This document shows positions 1-8,778 of a DNA stretch of 64,000 bases, one piece after another. The DNA comes from JASHPR01 sp963808705 (lineage in GTDB: Bacteria > Actinomycetota > Actinomycetes > Streptosporangiales > Streptosporangiaceae). Every line of letters begins with the position of its first letter. Position 1 is the first letter of the stretch. Made by a program: the position numbers and the translations under genes. Below the pieces are notes generated by a model. That model searched no databases. It had not been told where the DNA came from and saw nothing but the letters and a program-made list of their open reading frames with translations. The DNA lies in assembly GCA_963808705.1 (NCBI GenBank), contig CAWEHB010000004.1, positions 1 through 64,000 of the forward strand, given 5' to 3'.

Positions 1-2
1 TC

Positions 3-1316
3 CCGCTGATCAAACGGCCGGGCAGTAATCCCGATGGCTCGACCGACGTCGCGCGGATCACGCCGGCTCGTGCGCGTACCGCCGATGTCGTGACGCCGGC
101 GCGCACCTCGACGGACGAAGCGGTGAAGTTTCCGCGGCCGACGAGCCCGCATCGTCACGTCGTGTCGCGAAGCTCGCGCGCCGAAACCGTTGTCGCGCCC
201 GATCCGCCGGTCGAGGAGCTCGTCAACGAGTTCGACGAGCCGCACAAGACCGCGCCGGCGCCATACGTCCACCTCGAGCGGCATTCGTCGCCGGTCGAGA
301 TCACGGTGACGCCGACCGTGATGCCCGTCGGCGGCGAAGCGAGCACGATCTACGCGCGCTACCTGCGCAGCGGCAAGTGGGTGCCGGTCCGGATGGAGCG
401 TCTCGCTCAAGGGCGCAGCGCTGATGACCGGCGCCTTGCCGCGCTTGCACGATCACGTCGACGTCGCGCTGTCGTACGCCGGCCATCGCGCGCTCGTGCG
501 CGGCGCGGTCGGCAAGGTCTCGACGATGACCGAGGCGCAATCACCGGCGCTTCGACGTTCTCGGTGCAGTTCGAGCTCGACACGGCGTCGCGCCGTCAGC
601 TCACCGCACTGCTCACCGCCGCGCGCCAAGCGAAGGTCACGATCAAGCCACCGCCGCCGCGCTCGACGCGACGCTTCGTCGTCGAGTGGCCGGTGTGTCT
701 CGGTACGATGCGAGGCGCGATGAAGGCCGACGCGCTCGATATCTCGACCGCCGGCATGTTCGTGAAGCCGGTCGTCGCGCTGACGCTCGACACGGTGCTC
801 AACTTCTCCGCGGTGATCGACGAAGGCGGCTCGCCGGTCGCGGGCCGCGCGAAGGTCGTGCGTCACCTGAGCGAAGCCGAAGCAGCGTCGTGTGGACTCG
901 CGGCTGGGTTCGGCCTGTCGATCGTCGAGATGAGCAGCGACGATCAACTGCGGTGGAACGGGTTCATCGCGCGGATCGAACGGCGCGCCGACAAGCGCGT
1001 GTTGATCGGCGCATCGCCGCAACGTCTCGGCGAGCTCCAATCGGCGCTCGCGGCCGCCGGCTATGCTGTTATGGGCGGCACCGACCCCGGCGCGTTGGTG
1101 CAACTCGCGAGTACGGACACGCGTCCGGTCGACGCAGCGCTGATCGATGCGAACTGGCTGGGCAACGCGGCTTCGGCGACGTGGGTCGAAAGTCTATTCT
1201 CCGCACGCAACGTGCCGTGTGTCACCGTTCACGGGGACACTCGCCGCGCTCGCGCGCAAGTCGACAAACTCCTCGCGGTAGCTGGGCCGAAAAGCAACAA
1301 CCTCGCGAGATCGTGA
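3..1316 (+). CDS. PilZ-domain protein with receiver-like C-terminus (5' partial, two frameshifts)
   Basis: The reading frame is already open at the left edge, so the start lies outside; the first possible start inside is GTG at 90. The C-terminal half carries a PilZ signature (an Arg-rich entry at STRRFVVEWPV, then DISTAGMF matching DxSxxG), which binds c-di-GMP in this family. The last ~100 residues look like a degenerate receiver domain, with AALIDANW where the phospho-acceptor Asp would be. Between about 412 and 540 the coding frame moves to another phase (LMTGALPRLHDHVDVAL...) and back, which suggests one extra G in the GGG at 411-413 and a compensating loss near 540. The repaired middle looks like another PilZ-like module. 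Role inferred: c-di-GMP-responsive regulator, as is common in Myxococcota. Confidence 0.6.
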   Translation, partial: PLIKRPGSNPDGSTDVARITPARARTADVVTPARTSTDEAVKFPRPTSPHRHVVSRSSRAETVVAPDPPVEELVNEFDEPHKTAPAPYVHLERHSSPVEITVTPTVMPVGGEASTIYARYLRSGKWVPVRMERLAQGRSADDRRLAALARSRRRRAVVRRPSRARARRGRQGLDDDRGAITGASTFSVQFELDTASRRQLTALLTAARQAKVTIKPPPPRSTRRFVVEWPVCLGTMRGAMKADALDISTAGMFVKPVVALTLDTVLNFSAVIDEGGSPVAGRAKVVRHLSEAEAASCGLAAGFGLSIVEMSSDDQLRWNGFIARIERRADKRVLIGASPQRLGELQSALAAAGYAVMGGTDPGALVQLASTDTRPVDAALIDANWLGNAASATWVESLFSARNVPCVTVHGDTRRARAQVDKLLAVAGPKSNNLARS

Positions 1317-1453
1317 ACGGCAATTAACTGCCGAGTTGGGGCATGTGCTGCCACGCCACAACACTGTGTGTAGGTGCGATGCGCTAACTGCTCGTCAGCG
1401 CACGACCTCAAGGATTTGTAGCTTGGCCTCAGACTTGCGATGATTGCCAAGCC

Positions 1454-2077
1454 ATGAAGCCTATCAAGTCGCTGATCATACTCGCGCTCGTTCTCGCCCC
1501 TGGTCTTGCCGCCGCGCAGGGCTATTACGGCGGCGGTTACAACGGCGGTGGCGGTGGTCATATCCCCGGCGGATTTCACAACCGCACCGGTCGCCTCACG
1601 TGGGGCTTCGGCGTCGGCCTCGGCGGAATGCACGACAACGGTTCGGGCATCACGAACTGCGACAACTGTTCGAACGCGCCGGCGCTCGAGCTCGATGGTC
1701 ACATCGGCGGCATGCTCGGCCCTCGCTTCGCGCTGATGTTCGAAGGTCAATTCAACGCGCGCACCGTTCACTCGGACCTCTACGGTGACGACACCGTGCT
1801 CTCGCAATCGGCCGCGATGATCGCCGGTCAGTTCTGGATCACGCCGCAACTGTGGGTGAAGGGTGGTCTTGGTGTCGTCGGTCTGCAGGCCGATAGCAAC
1901 TACGTCACGACCGACTACGGCACCGGTGGGGCGATCATGGGCGCGATCGGCTTCGAGCTGATGTCGGCGCGGTTCTTCGCGGTCGACCTCCAAGGCCGCG
2001 TTATCGAAGGCACCTACAACTCCGGTAATGACAACGTGACCTCGGCGAACGTCGGCCTCGGCTTCAACTGGTACTGA
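1454..2077 (+). CDS. Outer-membrane beta-barrel protein
   Basis: This is a 207-residue protein with a Sec signal peptide (MKPIKS, a hydrophobic core, then GLAAAQ as the likely signal peptidase I site). A short Gly/Tyr-rich stretch follows, then alternating hydrophobic/polar strands typical of an 8-10-strand outer-membrane barrel. It ends in the aromatic residues FNWY, as outer-membrane proteins recognised by the BAM complex usually do. Two close Cys residues (NCDNCSN) may form a disulphide in a surface loop. No enzyme motif is visible and the exact role is unknown. It is followed directly by a strong terminator, so it is probably a single-gene transcript. The barrel architecture supports a Gram-negative origin for this end of the window. 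Confidence 0.7.
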   Translation: MKPIKSLIILALVLAPGLAAAQGYYGGGYNGGGGGHIPGGFHNRTGRLTWGFGVGLGGMHDNGSGITNCDNCSNAPALELDGHIGGMLGPRFALMFEGQFNARTVHSDLYGDDTVLSQSAAMIAGQFWITPQLWVKGGLGVVGLQADSNYVTTDYGTGGAIMGAIGFELMSARFFAVDLQGRVIEGTYNSGNDNVTSANVGLGFNWY

Positions 2078-2096
2078 GACCGCGCTTCACTGACCT

Positions 2097-2128
2097 AACG
2101 GCCCGAACTCGCGGGCCGTTCTTATTTT
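2097..2128 (+). terminator. Rho-independent terminator after the beta-barrel gene
   Basis: A perfect 9-bp stem (AACGGCCCG at 2097-2105 and CGGGCCGTT at 2112-2120) with a 6-nt loop is followed by the T-rich CTTATTTT. It starts 20 nt after the stop codon and separates the beta-barrel gene from the two-component operon. Confidence 0.85.
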
Positions 2129-2146
2129 CGGGCTACTCTACTGTTC

Positions 2147-2812
2147 GTGCGCCTCGTCCTCGTCGAAGACAACATCCAACTCGCTCACTCGGTCGCCGAA
2201 GGACTCGGCGAGGATGGCTACGAAGTCGACACCGTCGACACCGCCGCGAAAGCGATCGAGCGTGGCCTACGCCGCGACCTCGACCTCATGATCCTCGATC
2301 TCGGGTTGCCCGATCGCGATGGCATCGAGGTCCTGAAGGAGCTGCGTGGTGCGCGAATCCACGTGCCGATCCTCGTGTTGACGGCGCGCGATGCGGTCGA
2401 CTCGCGGGTCGCCGCACTCGAGGCCGGCGCGGACGACTACCTGGTCAAGCCGTTCGCGTTCGCCGAGCTGGTCGCTCGGATCAGCGCGCTCGTGCGGCGC
2501 GCCGGTGGACCGCGCTGGGCACCCGCGAGCGAGCTGCCTGTCACGATGCGCGACGATCTCGTCGTCGAGGCCGGCGGCAAGACGGCGTCGCTGTCGCCGC
2601 GCGAGTACGCGTTGTTCGGTTGCTTGTTGCGACGCCCCGGCGAGGTCGTGACGCGGATCGAGATCCTGCGCGAGGCGTTCGGCTACGACTTCGATCCCGG
2701 CACCAACGTGATCGACGTCCACCTCACGCACCTGCGCAAGAAGCTCACCGGGTTCCCGATCGTGATCGAAACCGTGCGAGGAGCCGGCATCCGGATCACG
2801 GTGGCCGAATGA
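2147..2812 (+). CDS. OmpR/PhoB-family response regulator
   Basis: This is a 221-residue two-domain regulator starting at GTG. The receiver domain (1-115) has the acidic pair E7/D8, the phospho-acceptor D51 in MILDLGLPDRDG, T79 and K101 in DDYLVKPF, so all catalytic residues are present. The C-terminal winged helix (about 125-220) has the OmpR-type core (LSPREYALFGCLLRRPGEVVTR, shown here in part, and NVIDVHLTHLRKK). It is encoded 33 nt upstream of a histidine kinase on the same strand, so the two form a standard two-component system. It shows no frameshift, unlike its flanks. The regulon cannot be read from the sequence. Confidence 0.9.
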   Translation: MRLVLVEDNIQLAHSVAEGLGEDGYEVDTVDTAAKAIERGLRRDLDLMILDLGLPDRDGIEVLKELRGARIHVPILVLTARDAVDSRVAALEAGADDYLVKPFAFAELVARISALVRRAGGPRWAPASELPVTMRDDLVVEAGGKTASLSPREYALFGCLLRRPGEVVTRIEILREAFGYDFDPGTNVIDVHLTHLRKKLTGFPIVIETVRGAGIRITVAE

Positions 2813-2845
2813 GCTGGCGAAGCCCGAGCCGAAGGCGAGTGAAGA

Positions 2846-3922
2846 GTGACCCCTGCGACGATCGGCGCCGGCCTCGGCCGATCGCTCGCGCTCGCGACCG
2901 TGGTCGGGATGATGACGTTCGGCATCGCGATGGCCCTGATGATCTATTTCACCGAGGTCGGTGAGACCTGCGACGTCGCCGGCGAGATCGAGGATCCGCC
3001 GTTAGAGATCGTCGAACAGACCGCGCTCGCGTTCGCGTTCGCGCTGCCTTTCGGCGTGACGTTCGCGATCCTGATCGGCCGCACGCTGACGTCTTCGACC
3101 ACGCAACGCCTCGACGAGGTGATCGCGAGTGCCGCGGCGATCACCGGCGAGCGCCTCGAGGACCGCCTACCGGTCAGCGATGCCAACGATCCGCTCGATC
3201 ACCTCGCGATCGCGCTCAACGGTGCGCTCGAGCGGATCGCCGCCGGCGTGCGCGCGCAGGCGCAGTTCGCCGCCGATGCCTCGCACGAGCTGCGCACGCC
3301 ACTCGCGGTGATCACGACGAACATCGAGGTCGCGCGCAGAAAGCCGCGCGAGGCTTCACACTGGGAGCATGTCGCCGACGACGCCTTGACCGAGGTCCAG
3401 CGCATGGGCGTGATCGTCGACAAGCTGCTCGAGCTCTCGCGCGCGGGCGCGGCCGGGCTGCAACGCGCGCCTACCGAGCTGCGCAAGCTCGCAAACAAAG
3501 CGATCGCCCGCGCGCTGCCGATCGCAGCCGAGCAGGGCGTCCGGATCCAGCTCGACGCCGATCTGCCGGTCACCGCCGAGGTCGACGCCGATGCGATCGG
3601 CATCGCGCTCGACAACCTACTGCGCAACGCGATCGATCACTCGCCGAAGGATTCGCTGGTGACCGTGAAGATCAGCATCCAAAACGAACGGCCGACGATC
3701 GTCGTCGACGACAGGGGCCCGGGCGTACCTGTGGAGCTGCGCGAGCGAATCTTCGAGCCGTTCGCGCGCGCCGCGACGCGCATCGATCGCACGACCGGCA
3801 AGGGTCTCGGCCTCGGTCTCGCGATCTGCCGCAGGATCGTGACGGGGCATCGCGGATCGGTGATCTGCATCGAGCGACCCGGCGGTGGTGCGCGGTTCGT
3901 GATGGATCTCCCGCGCGCCTGA
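2846..3922 (+). CDS. Sensor histidine kinase, partner of the upstream OmpR-type regulator
   Basis: This is a 358-residue membrane kinase starting at GTG. Two transmembrane helices (about 13-34 and 57-79) flank a very short periplasmic loop of about 20 residues with a single Cys, so it may sense within the membrane or through a partner. A HAMP-like linker follows (about 80-135), then the dimerisation/phospho-acceptor helix with H147 in DASHELRTPLAVI. The ATPase domain has an N box (DNLLRNAIDHS), a G1 box (DDRGPGVP) and a G2 box (GKGLGLGLAICRRIV). All kinase motifs are intact. Its gene follows the response regulator by 33 nt and is almost certainly co-transcribed with it. Confidence 0.9.
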   Translation: MTPATIGAGLGRSLALATVVGMMTFGIAMALMIYFTEVGETCDVAGEIEDPPLEIVEQTALAFAFALPFGVTFAILIGRTLTSSTTQRLDEVIASAAAITGERLEDRLPVSDANDPLDHLAIALNGALERIAAGVRAQAQFAADASHELRTPLAVITTNIEVARRKPREASHWEHVADDALTEVQRMGVIVDKLLELSRAGAAGLQRAPTELRKLANKAIARALPIAAEQGVRIQLDADLPVTAEVDADAIGIALDNLLRNAIDHSPKDSLVTVKISIQNERPTIVVDDRGPGVPVELRERIFEPFARAATRIDRTTGKGLGLGLAICRRIVTGHRGSVICIERPGGGARFVMDLPRA

Positions 3923-4026
3923 GCATTGCTGTCGGTTGTCACCGACGCTCTTGTCGGCTCGACCCTGCAACCTTCGCGACGATCCGAGGAGTTGCGCGTG
4001 GCAGGGTGCTTGCTCTTGTTACACGC

Positions 4027-5501
4027 ATGCGTCACGTAGCCCTCGCCTTACTTGCTCTCGGTTGTCAAAACCTCGAAACCAACACCGAAGGGATCGCGCT
4101 TGACCAAGTTGGCACCCTCGACTTTCGAAGAGCTTCGTCATCACCGACCACGGCTTGCTCGACCAGCTGAATCCGCAGCTGCACCTCGGCGACATCATGA
4201 TCGGCGAGAACCAGTACATCCAGACCCTCGAGAACACCGGATTCAAACAACACACCGACGCCGACTTCGCGACCGCACAGTTCAACGGAGGGTCGACCGA
4301 CACCGATAACCACAACCGATATGCGGGTCTCAAGGTCGGGACCGTCGCCACGATCTACAACTCGTTCAAGAAGCAGATCCTTACGAACTACGATCCGGTC
4401 AATCACATAGAGCCGTTCCGCCTGATCGCGGTCGTCAACCGTCTCGATCTCGCCGGTGACTTCGACATGCGCACCGGCAGCGAGCTCGCCGCGGCGAATC
4501 GGCGATGGTTCGGCGAAGGCCGCTTGGTATACGCGGTGAACACCACGTTGAACGGCCAGGCATATCCGATGACCGTGATCATGGAGTTTCGTCTCCCGGC
4601 ACTCACGACCGACAAGAATGGGCAGATATCGTCGTCGACGATACCTTCGACTTTGCTGCTGGACCGACCGACGAGAATGCCTGGCGGCAAGGCCGCAAAC
4701 TGTGGGCGCAGGTCTGGGAGGACTTGTCGTCGACGAAACTCACCGCGGGGGCGCGGCTCGCGAAGCTGAAGAAGATCACGAGCTGGTTCGCGGTCGGCGA
4801 GCACCACCTTTCGATCCGCACCGGCGAGCAGGTACGAGACGCAGACAACAACAACCAGCTGACGAACGAGTTCGAGTATCGCGAGTACTACATCAACGCC
4901 ACCGGCAACTACTCCACTCGTAAGTTGCGCCGCGAGCCGTTCGCGTGTGCTGCGAAGTCGGACTGGACGTTCGAGCAGCGCATCGACAGCGAATGGGTTC
5001 CGCCCGACATGGCCTGGAACTACATGCTCGGACCGCGCGAGCTCGGAGACGACGAGATCGCCGATCTCGAGAAGAACTGCAGCGCGGCCGGCGACCAACT
5101 GCCCTACGGACAACAGGGTGACGACAACGGCGACGGCGGCGGCGCGGAGTTTCGCGCGAAGTTCGCTCGTTTTCAGCCTTCGACGGTGTGGCCGAAGGAT
5201 GGGACCACCGAGCAGCAGGTCCATGCCTTCGCGACCGGCTCGTGCACCGGGTGCCACGCCGGCGAGACTCGAACCACCGGCTTCCAGATCGCGCCGACGC
5301 TGGCCGGCACGGACGCGGTGTTGTCGCCGTTCTTGAGCGGACCGCTGAACAACGTCAAAGCTCGTGGTCAGCTGTACAACTACGACGAGCCGTCGCGACG
5401 CGAGGATTCTACTCACTCACTTCGCGAACGGCGACGACGACAACGATCCGCTACTGCAGGACTTCTCCTGCAACGACTCGACGACCTGCACGATTCCCTA
5501 G
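4027..5501 (+). CDS. Lipoprotein with a C-type haem motif, frameshifted
   Basis: The best start is ATG 4027, which opens a lipoprotein signal (MRHVALALLALGC, lipobox LALGC). The coding frame changes near 4,120-4,130, near 4,618 and near 5,400. Joined together it gives one protein of about 490 residues ending at TAG 5499-5501 (...DFSCNDSTTCTIP). Near the C-terminus, GSCTGCHAGETRTTG holds a single CxxCH haem c site. The long N-terminal part has no domain I recognise; it has motifs such as RLIAVVNRLDLAG and FGEGRLVYAVN that look like conserved core. I infer a periplasmic or outer-membrane cytochrome-like lipoprotein. It is convergent with a di-haem protein gene, so both may serve one electron-transfer function. 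Confidence 0.55.
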
Positions 5502-7160
5502 GGGAACGTTGCGGGACACGCGTCGAAGCTGCCGCCGCTGTTCGGGTCCGTCGGCAGTGCGATCTCTGGTGTCGTCGCATCGATGGAGAACAAGAACGCG
5601 ATCGGATCATCGACCTTCGTACCGGTGAGCTCGACGCTGAAGTTCGCGTTGCCCGCGTTGGTGTGGAACGCCCACGCGGTGTTCGTGAACAAATCGTCGA
5701 GCGTCGGCGCTTGGCCGTGATGCAGATATGGTGCACCGAGTGCGAGTCCGTACAGCGACGGCACGTTGAAGCCGGCGCGACCTTCCGAGCGCACGTTCGC
5801 GCCGTTCAAGATGCGGAGTTCGAGCACATCGGTGCCGCTCGCATCGCCGGGGACACCGAACGTGCCGACGTTGCGCAACACGCACGCCGATTGTCCGATC
5901 GCGACGGCGCGGGCTCCGCCGGACCCGTGACATCCGGGTTCGCGATCGCGGGTTGCGCCGAGATCTGCGTGCGCGGGCTCGCGCCGTTGTCGTACATCCA
6001 CGTCGTCGGGAAGAACGTCGGACGCGTGAACGTCGCGGTCGCGAGCGCGCTCTGGTTCGCGCTCGACGGAATGTAGAACCGGCGCGATGCCGTCCAGCCC
6101 GAGCCGCCGTGGCACTTCGCGCAGTTGCCGTCGACGAACAGCTCGCAGCCGCGCGTCACCGCTGCCGGATCCGTCGCGCGCTTCGCGTGGACCGGGACAA
6201 TCGTCTTCACGTAGTTCTCGATGTCATCCCAATCCTTGTGCTGGCAGCCAGTCGCCGCATCCGCGAGCTCCTTCAACGGCTGTTGCAAGCCACCGATCGC
6301 GACGCCGCCCAGTTTGAGATCGACTTGGGTCTCCTTGTCGAGCTGACCACAATCGGCGAGGTTCGCCGCGCTCGTGTCGCGCCGAGGCCACCCGAGACGT
6401 CGCGCACGTTGCGCTCGAAGTCGTGATGCTCGTCGAAGATCGCGGTCCAGTTCAGCATGCGTTGCTTCTGCGGACCGGGGCCGTGCGAGAACGTGCCGTC
6501 TTGCGACGTGGTCTGGCGCGGACCTGCGTTGAAGCTCCACGTGATGTCGTCGGTGAGGCCATCGGGATGGCACGAGCCACACGACGACCAGCCTTCGCCA
6601 CCCTTCGCGCCGTTCGCGACGTTCGCCGACCAGCGCGCGCGCCCGGTGTAATAGAACCGGCGCCCGCGTTGCTGCGATTGCGCGACGGCATCGGTCGGCT
6701 GCGGTGCCGATTCGACGGTCGCGGTCAACGCCTGCGCCGCGAGATCGACGACACCGAGCCGGCGCGTGATCCAACAGTTGACGTACGCGCGCTGGTGCGT
6801 CTGATGATCACGATGCCGGTCGGTGCTTGGCATTGGCCGAGCGCGGCCGAGCCTGCGAGATCGATTGTTGATTCTGCGTCGAGCCGGTCGTGACGCCAGC
6901 GGGCTCGAAGTCGACGCGCACCATCAGGTCACCGGCGCGGCCACCGCGTACGCGACGTTGCTGTTGGCGACGAAGTCGAGATCGCTGAGCTCGCCCGGAT
7001 GAACCGCGGGCTCGCCGCCGAAGGGCTCGGGATCGCATCGTAGATCTTGCGCGCGAGGTTGACGGTGCCACCCGCGTCGAGCACTTCGGTTCCGCTCGCG
7101 AGATCCGCGACGTGGACGACGGGGAACACGTTGTTGTCGAAGCGCGTCGGACCTTCGGCG
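5498..7160 (-). CDS. Beta-propeller/di-haem cytochrome c peroxidase-like protein (5' truncated, multiple frameshifts)
   Basis: Read on the minus strand, coherent protein continues through at least five frame changes (near 6,995, 6,925, 6,830, 6,390 and 5,900). The N-terminal part (GPTRFDNNVFPVV, LSDLDFVANSNVAYAVAA, YVNCWITRRLGVVDLA) resembles a YncE-like beta-propeller. The C-terminal part carries two haem c sites, CGSCHPDG (about 6,570-6,583) and CAKCHGGSGW (about 6,107-6,123). It also has the MauG/cytochrome c peroxidase-like segment PSLYGLALGAPYLHHG followed by TLDDLF. The stop is TAG (complement of 5498-5500). The 5' end is missing at the contig seam. Expected role: periplasmic redox enzyme; the substrate is unknown. 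Confidence 0.6.
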
Positions 7161-7190
7161 AAGCGCGCTGCCAAGCTGCGCTACACCCCG
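7159..7190 (-). tRNA. 5' half of a tRNA-Pro, truncated at the seam
   Basis: On the minus strand from 7190 the sequence reads CGGGGTG, TA, then a D-arm GCGC-AGCTTGGCA-GCGC, G, and CTTCG as the start of an anticodon stem. This is the usual 5' half of bacterial tRNA-Pro. No anticodon loop, T-arm or 3' acceptor arm follows; instead the sequence becomes coding for the di-haem protein. It is therefore a fragment, either one end of the actinobacterial sequence joined wrongly or a genuine break. It lies just downstream of the metallophosphoesterase gene on the same strand. Confidence 0.55.
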
Positions 7191-7234
7191 CGACCGCTCC
7201 CGAAGTCTAGCGGACGGTACCCGGTGGCGCGCGC

Positions 7235-8161
7235 TCAGCCGTTCCGCGGGACCAGAGTCAGCAGCGCGGCCTCGGGCCGGCAGCACAGCCGGAACGGCGC
7301 CCATGGCGAGGTGCCCAGGCCTGCGGACACGTTCAGCCACGGCCGCCCCGGGTCATCGGAGCCATCCGCGCCATCCGCGGGATGCCGGTGCAGGCCCCGC
7401 GCCCGGGCCCGGTCGATCCCGCAGTTGGTCACCAGCGTGCCGTACCACGGCAGGCAGACCTGGCCTCCGTGAGTGTGGCCGGCCAGCAGCAGGTCGTACC
7501 CGTCGCTGGCGAACCGGTCCAGGGTGGCGGGCTCGGGCGAGTGCATCACGCCGAGGCGCAGGTCGGCCTCGGGATCGGCCGGCCTGGCGATCTCGTCGTA
7601 CCGGTCACGGCCGACGTGCGAGTCGTGTACCCCGGCCACCTCAATATCCAGGTCGCCAGCCTTGATCCGGCCGCGCTTGTTGTTCATGTCCAGCCAGCCG
7701 GCCGCCTCCATGCCGGCGCCGAGCTCGGCCCAGGGCAGATCGGGCTCGCCGCGCCGCGGATGCAGCGTGCTGTCGCGCCACAGGTAGCGCGCCGGGTTCT
7801 TGGGGACCGGCGAGTACAGGTCGTTGGACCCGTACACGAACACCCCGGGCCGGTCCAGCAGCGGCCCGAGCGCTTCAAGGAATGGCTGGACGGAATCCCG
7901 GTGGGCGATCGAGTCACCCGTGTTGACCACCATGTCGGGCTGCAGGGCATCCAGCGACCTGATCCAGGACATCAGCCGGTGCCGGCCGGGGGTCAGGTGC
8001 GCGTCGGAGATGTGCAGGAGCCGCAGGGGCCTGGCGCCGGGGGCCAGCACGGGGACGTCATACTGGCGCAGCACGAACCAGTTGCGCTCGATGACCGCCG
8101 CGTAGCCGAGAACGCCGGCGCCGACCGCCGCCGTGGCGCCGATGAGGGCTTGTCGTCGCAT
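7235..8161 (-). CDS. Calcineurin-like metallophosphoesterase, membrane-anchored
   Basis: This is a 308-residue protein; I take ATG 8161 (MRRQALIGATAAVGAG), with GTG 8167 as an alternative two codons upstream. An N-terminal hydrophobic helix (about 6-25) would anchor it outside the membrane. The two-metal phosphoesterase signatures appear in order: HISDAHL, NTGDS, YGSND (in place of the usual GNHD), VMHSPEP and AGHTHGGQ. The family includes UDP-sugar and phospholipid phosphatases; the substrate here is unknown. The neighbourhood (next to YqeY, PonA2-type PBP and WblA) matches the block ending with Rv3683 in M. tuberculosis. It is the first complete gene right of the seam. Confidence 0.85.
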   Translation of the reverse strand: MRRQALIGATAAVGAGVLGYAAVIERNWFVLRQYDVPVLAPGARPLRLLHISDAHLTPGRHRLMSWIRSLDALQPDMVVNTGDSIAHRDSVQPFLEALGPLLDRPGVFVYGSNDLYSPVPKNPARYLWRDSTLHPRRGEPDLPWAELGAGMEAAGWLDMNNKRGRIKAGDLDIEVAGVHDSHVGRDRYDEIARPADPEADLRLGVMHSPEPATLDRFASDGYDLLLAGHTHGGQVCLPWYGTLVTNCGIDRARARGLHRHPADGADGSDDPGRPWLNVSAGLGTSPWAPFRLCCRPEAALLTLVPRNG

Positions 8162-8243
8162 CCACACATGGTGCCATGTCCCGCGGGCTGCTTGGCCCCA
8201 GGCACGAAGGCGGGACGGGGTCCGGAGGCGGCAGGATGTCCTC

Positions 8244-8699
8244 ATGGCTGGACTGAAGGATCGGCTCCGCGGCGATCTCACCGCTGCGATGAAGGCACGC
8301 GACGAGGTGCGGACCAGGACGCTGCGCATGGTCCTGACCTCGGTCGCCAACGAGGAGGTCGCCGGGGACGCGGCCCGTGACCTCAGCGACGACGAGGTGC
8401 TCCGGCTCGTCGCCCGGGAGGCCCGGCGGCGCCGCGAGGCGGCCGACGCCTTCGGGGCGGCGGGGCGCGCCGATCAGGCGTCCGCCGAGCGCGCCGAGGA
8501 GCAGGTCCTCGCCGACTACCTTCCCGCGCAGCTCGGCGACGCCGAGCTGGCCGCGATCGTCGCCGAGGTGATCGACGAGACCGGCGCGTCCGGCATGGCC
8601 GCGATGGGCCAGGTGATGAAGGCGGTCACGCCGCGGGTGGCCGGCCGCGCCGAGGGCGGCCGGGTGGCGGCCGAGGTCCGCCGCGCGCTGGCCGGGTAG
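8244..8699 (+). CDS. GatB/YqeY-domain protein
   Basis: This is a 151-residue soluble protein starting at ATG 8244 (MAGLKDRLRGDLTAAMKARD), matching the usual YqeY start and length. It has the typical helical motifs TRTLRMVLTSVANEE, EQVLADYLPAQL and GQVMKAVTPRVAGRAEGG. YqeY domains resemble the tail domain of GatB, which binds tRNA in the amidotransferase; the role of stand-alone YqeY is not settled. It is divergent from the metallophosphoesterase gene, with 82 bp between them. The last 32 bases, including the TAG stop, are the first unit of a tandem repeat that continues past the gene. Confidence 0.85.
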   Translation: MAGLKDRLRGDLTAAMKARDEVRTRTLRMVLTSVANEEVAGDAARDLSDDEVLRLVAREARRRREAADAFGAAGRADQASAERAEEQVLADYLPAQLGDAELAAIVAEVIDETGASGMAAMGQVMKAVTPRVAGRAEGGRVAAEVRRALAG

Positions 8700-8762
8700 C
8701 GGCCGAGGTCCGCCGCGCGCTGGCCGGGTGGCGGCCGAGGTCCGCCGCGCGCTGGCCGGGTG
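8667..8762 (+). repeat. Three tandem 32-bp units carrying the end of the YqeY gene
   Basis: Units begin at 8667, 8699 and 8731 and are identical except that the gene's stop TAG in unit 1 is TGG in units 2 and 3. Thirty-two is not a multiple of three, so later units are out of the gene's frame. The units encode the last residues of the YqeY protein (VAAEVRRALAG). This looks like a recent slippage duplication across the gene's 3' end. Confidence 0.9.
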
Positions 8763-8778
8763 GCGGCCCGGTTATGGC

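Noticed and set aside
7159..7190. tRNA-Pro as attachment site of an integrated element
   Set aside because: The 3' half of the tRNA is gone and there is no integrase, repeat or mobility gene nearby; a misjoin explains it better.
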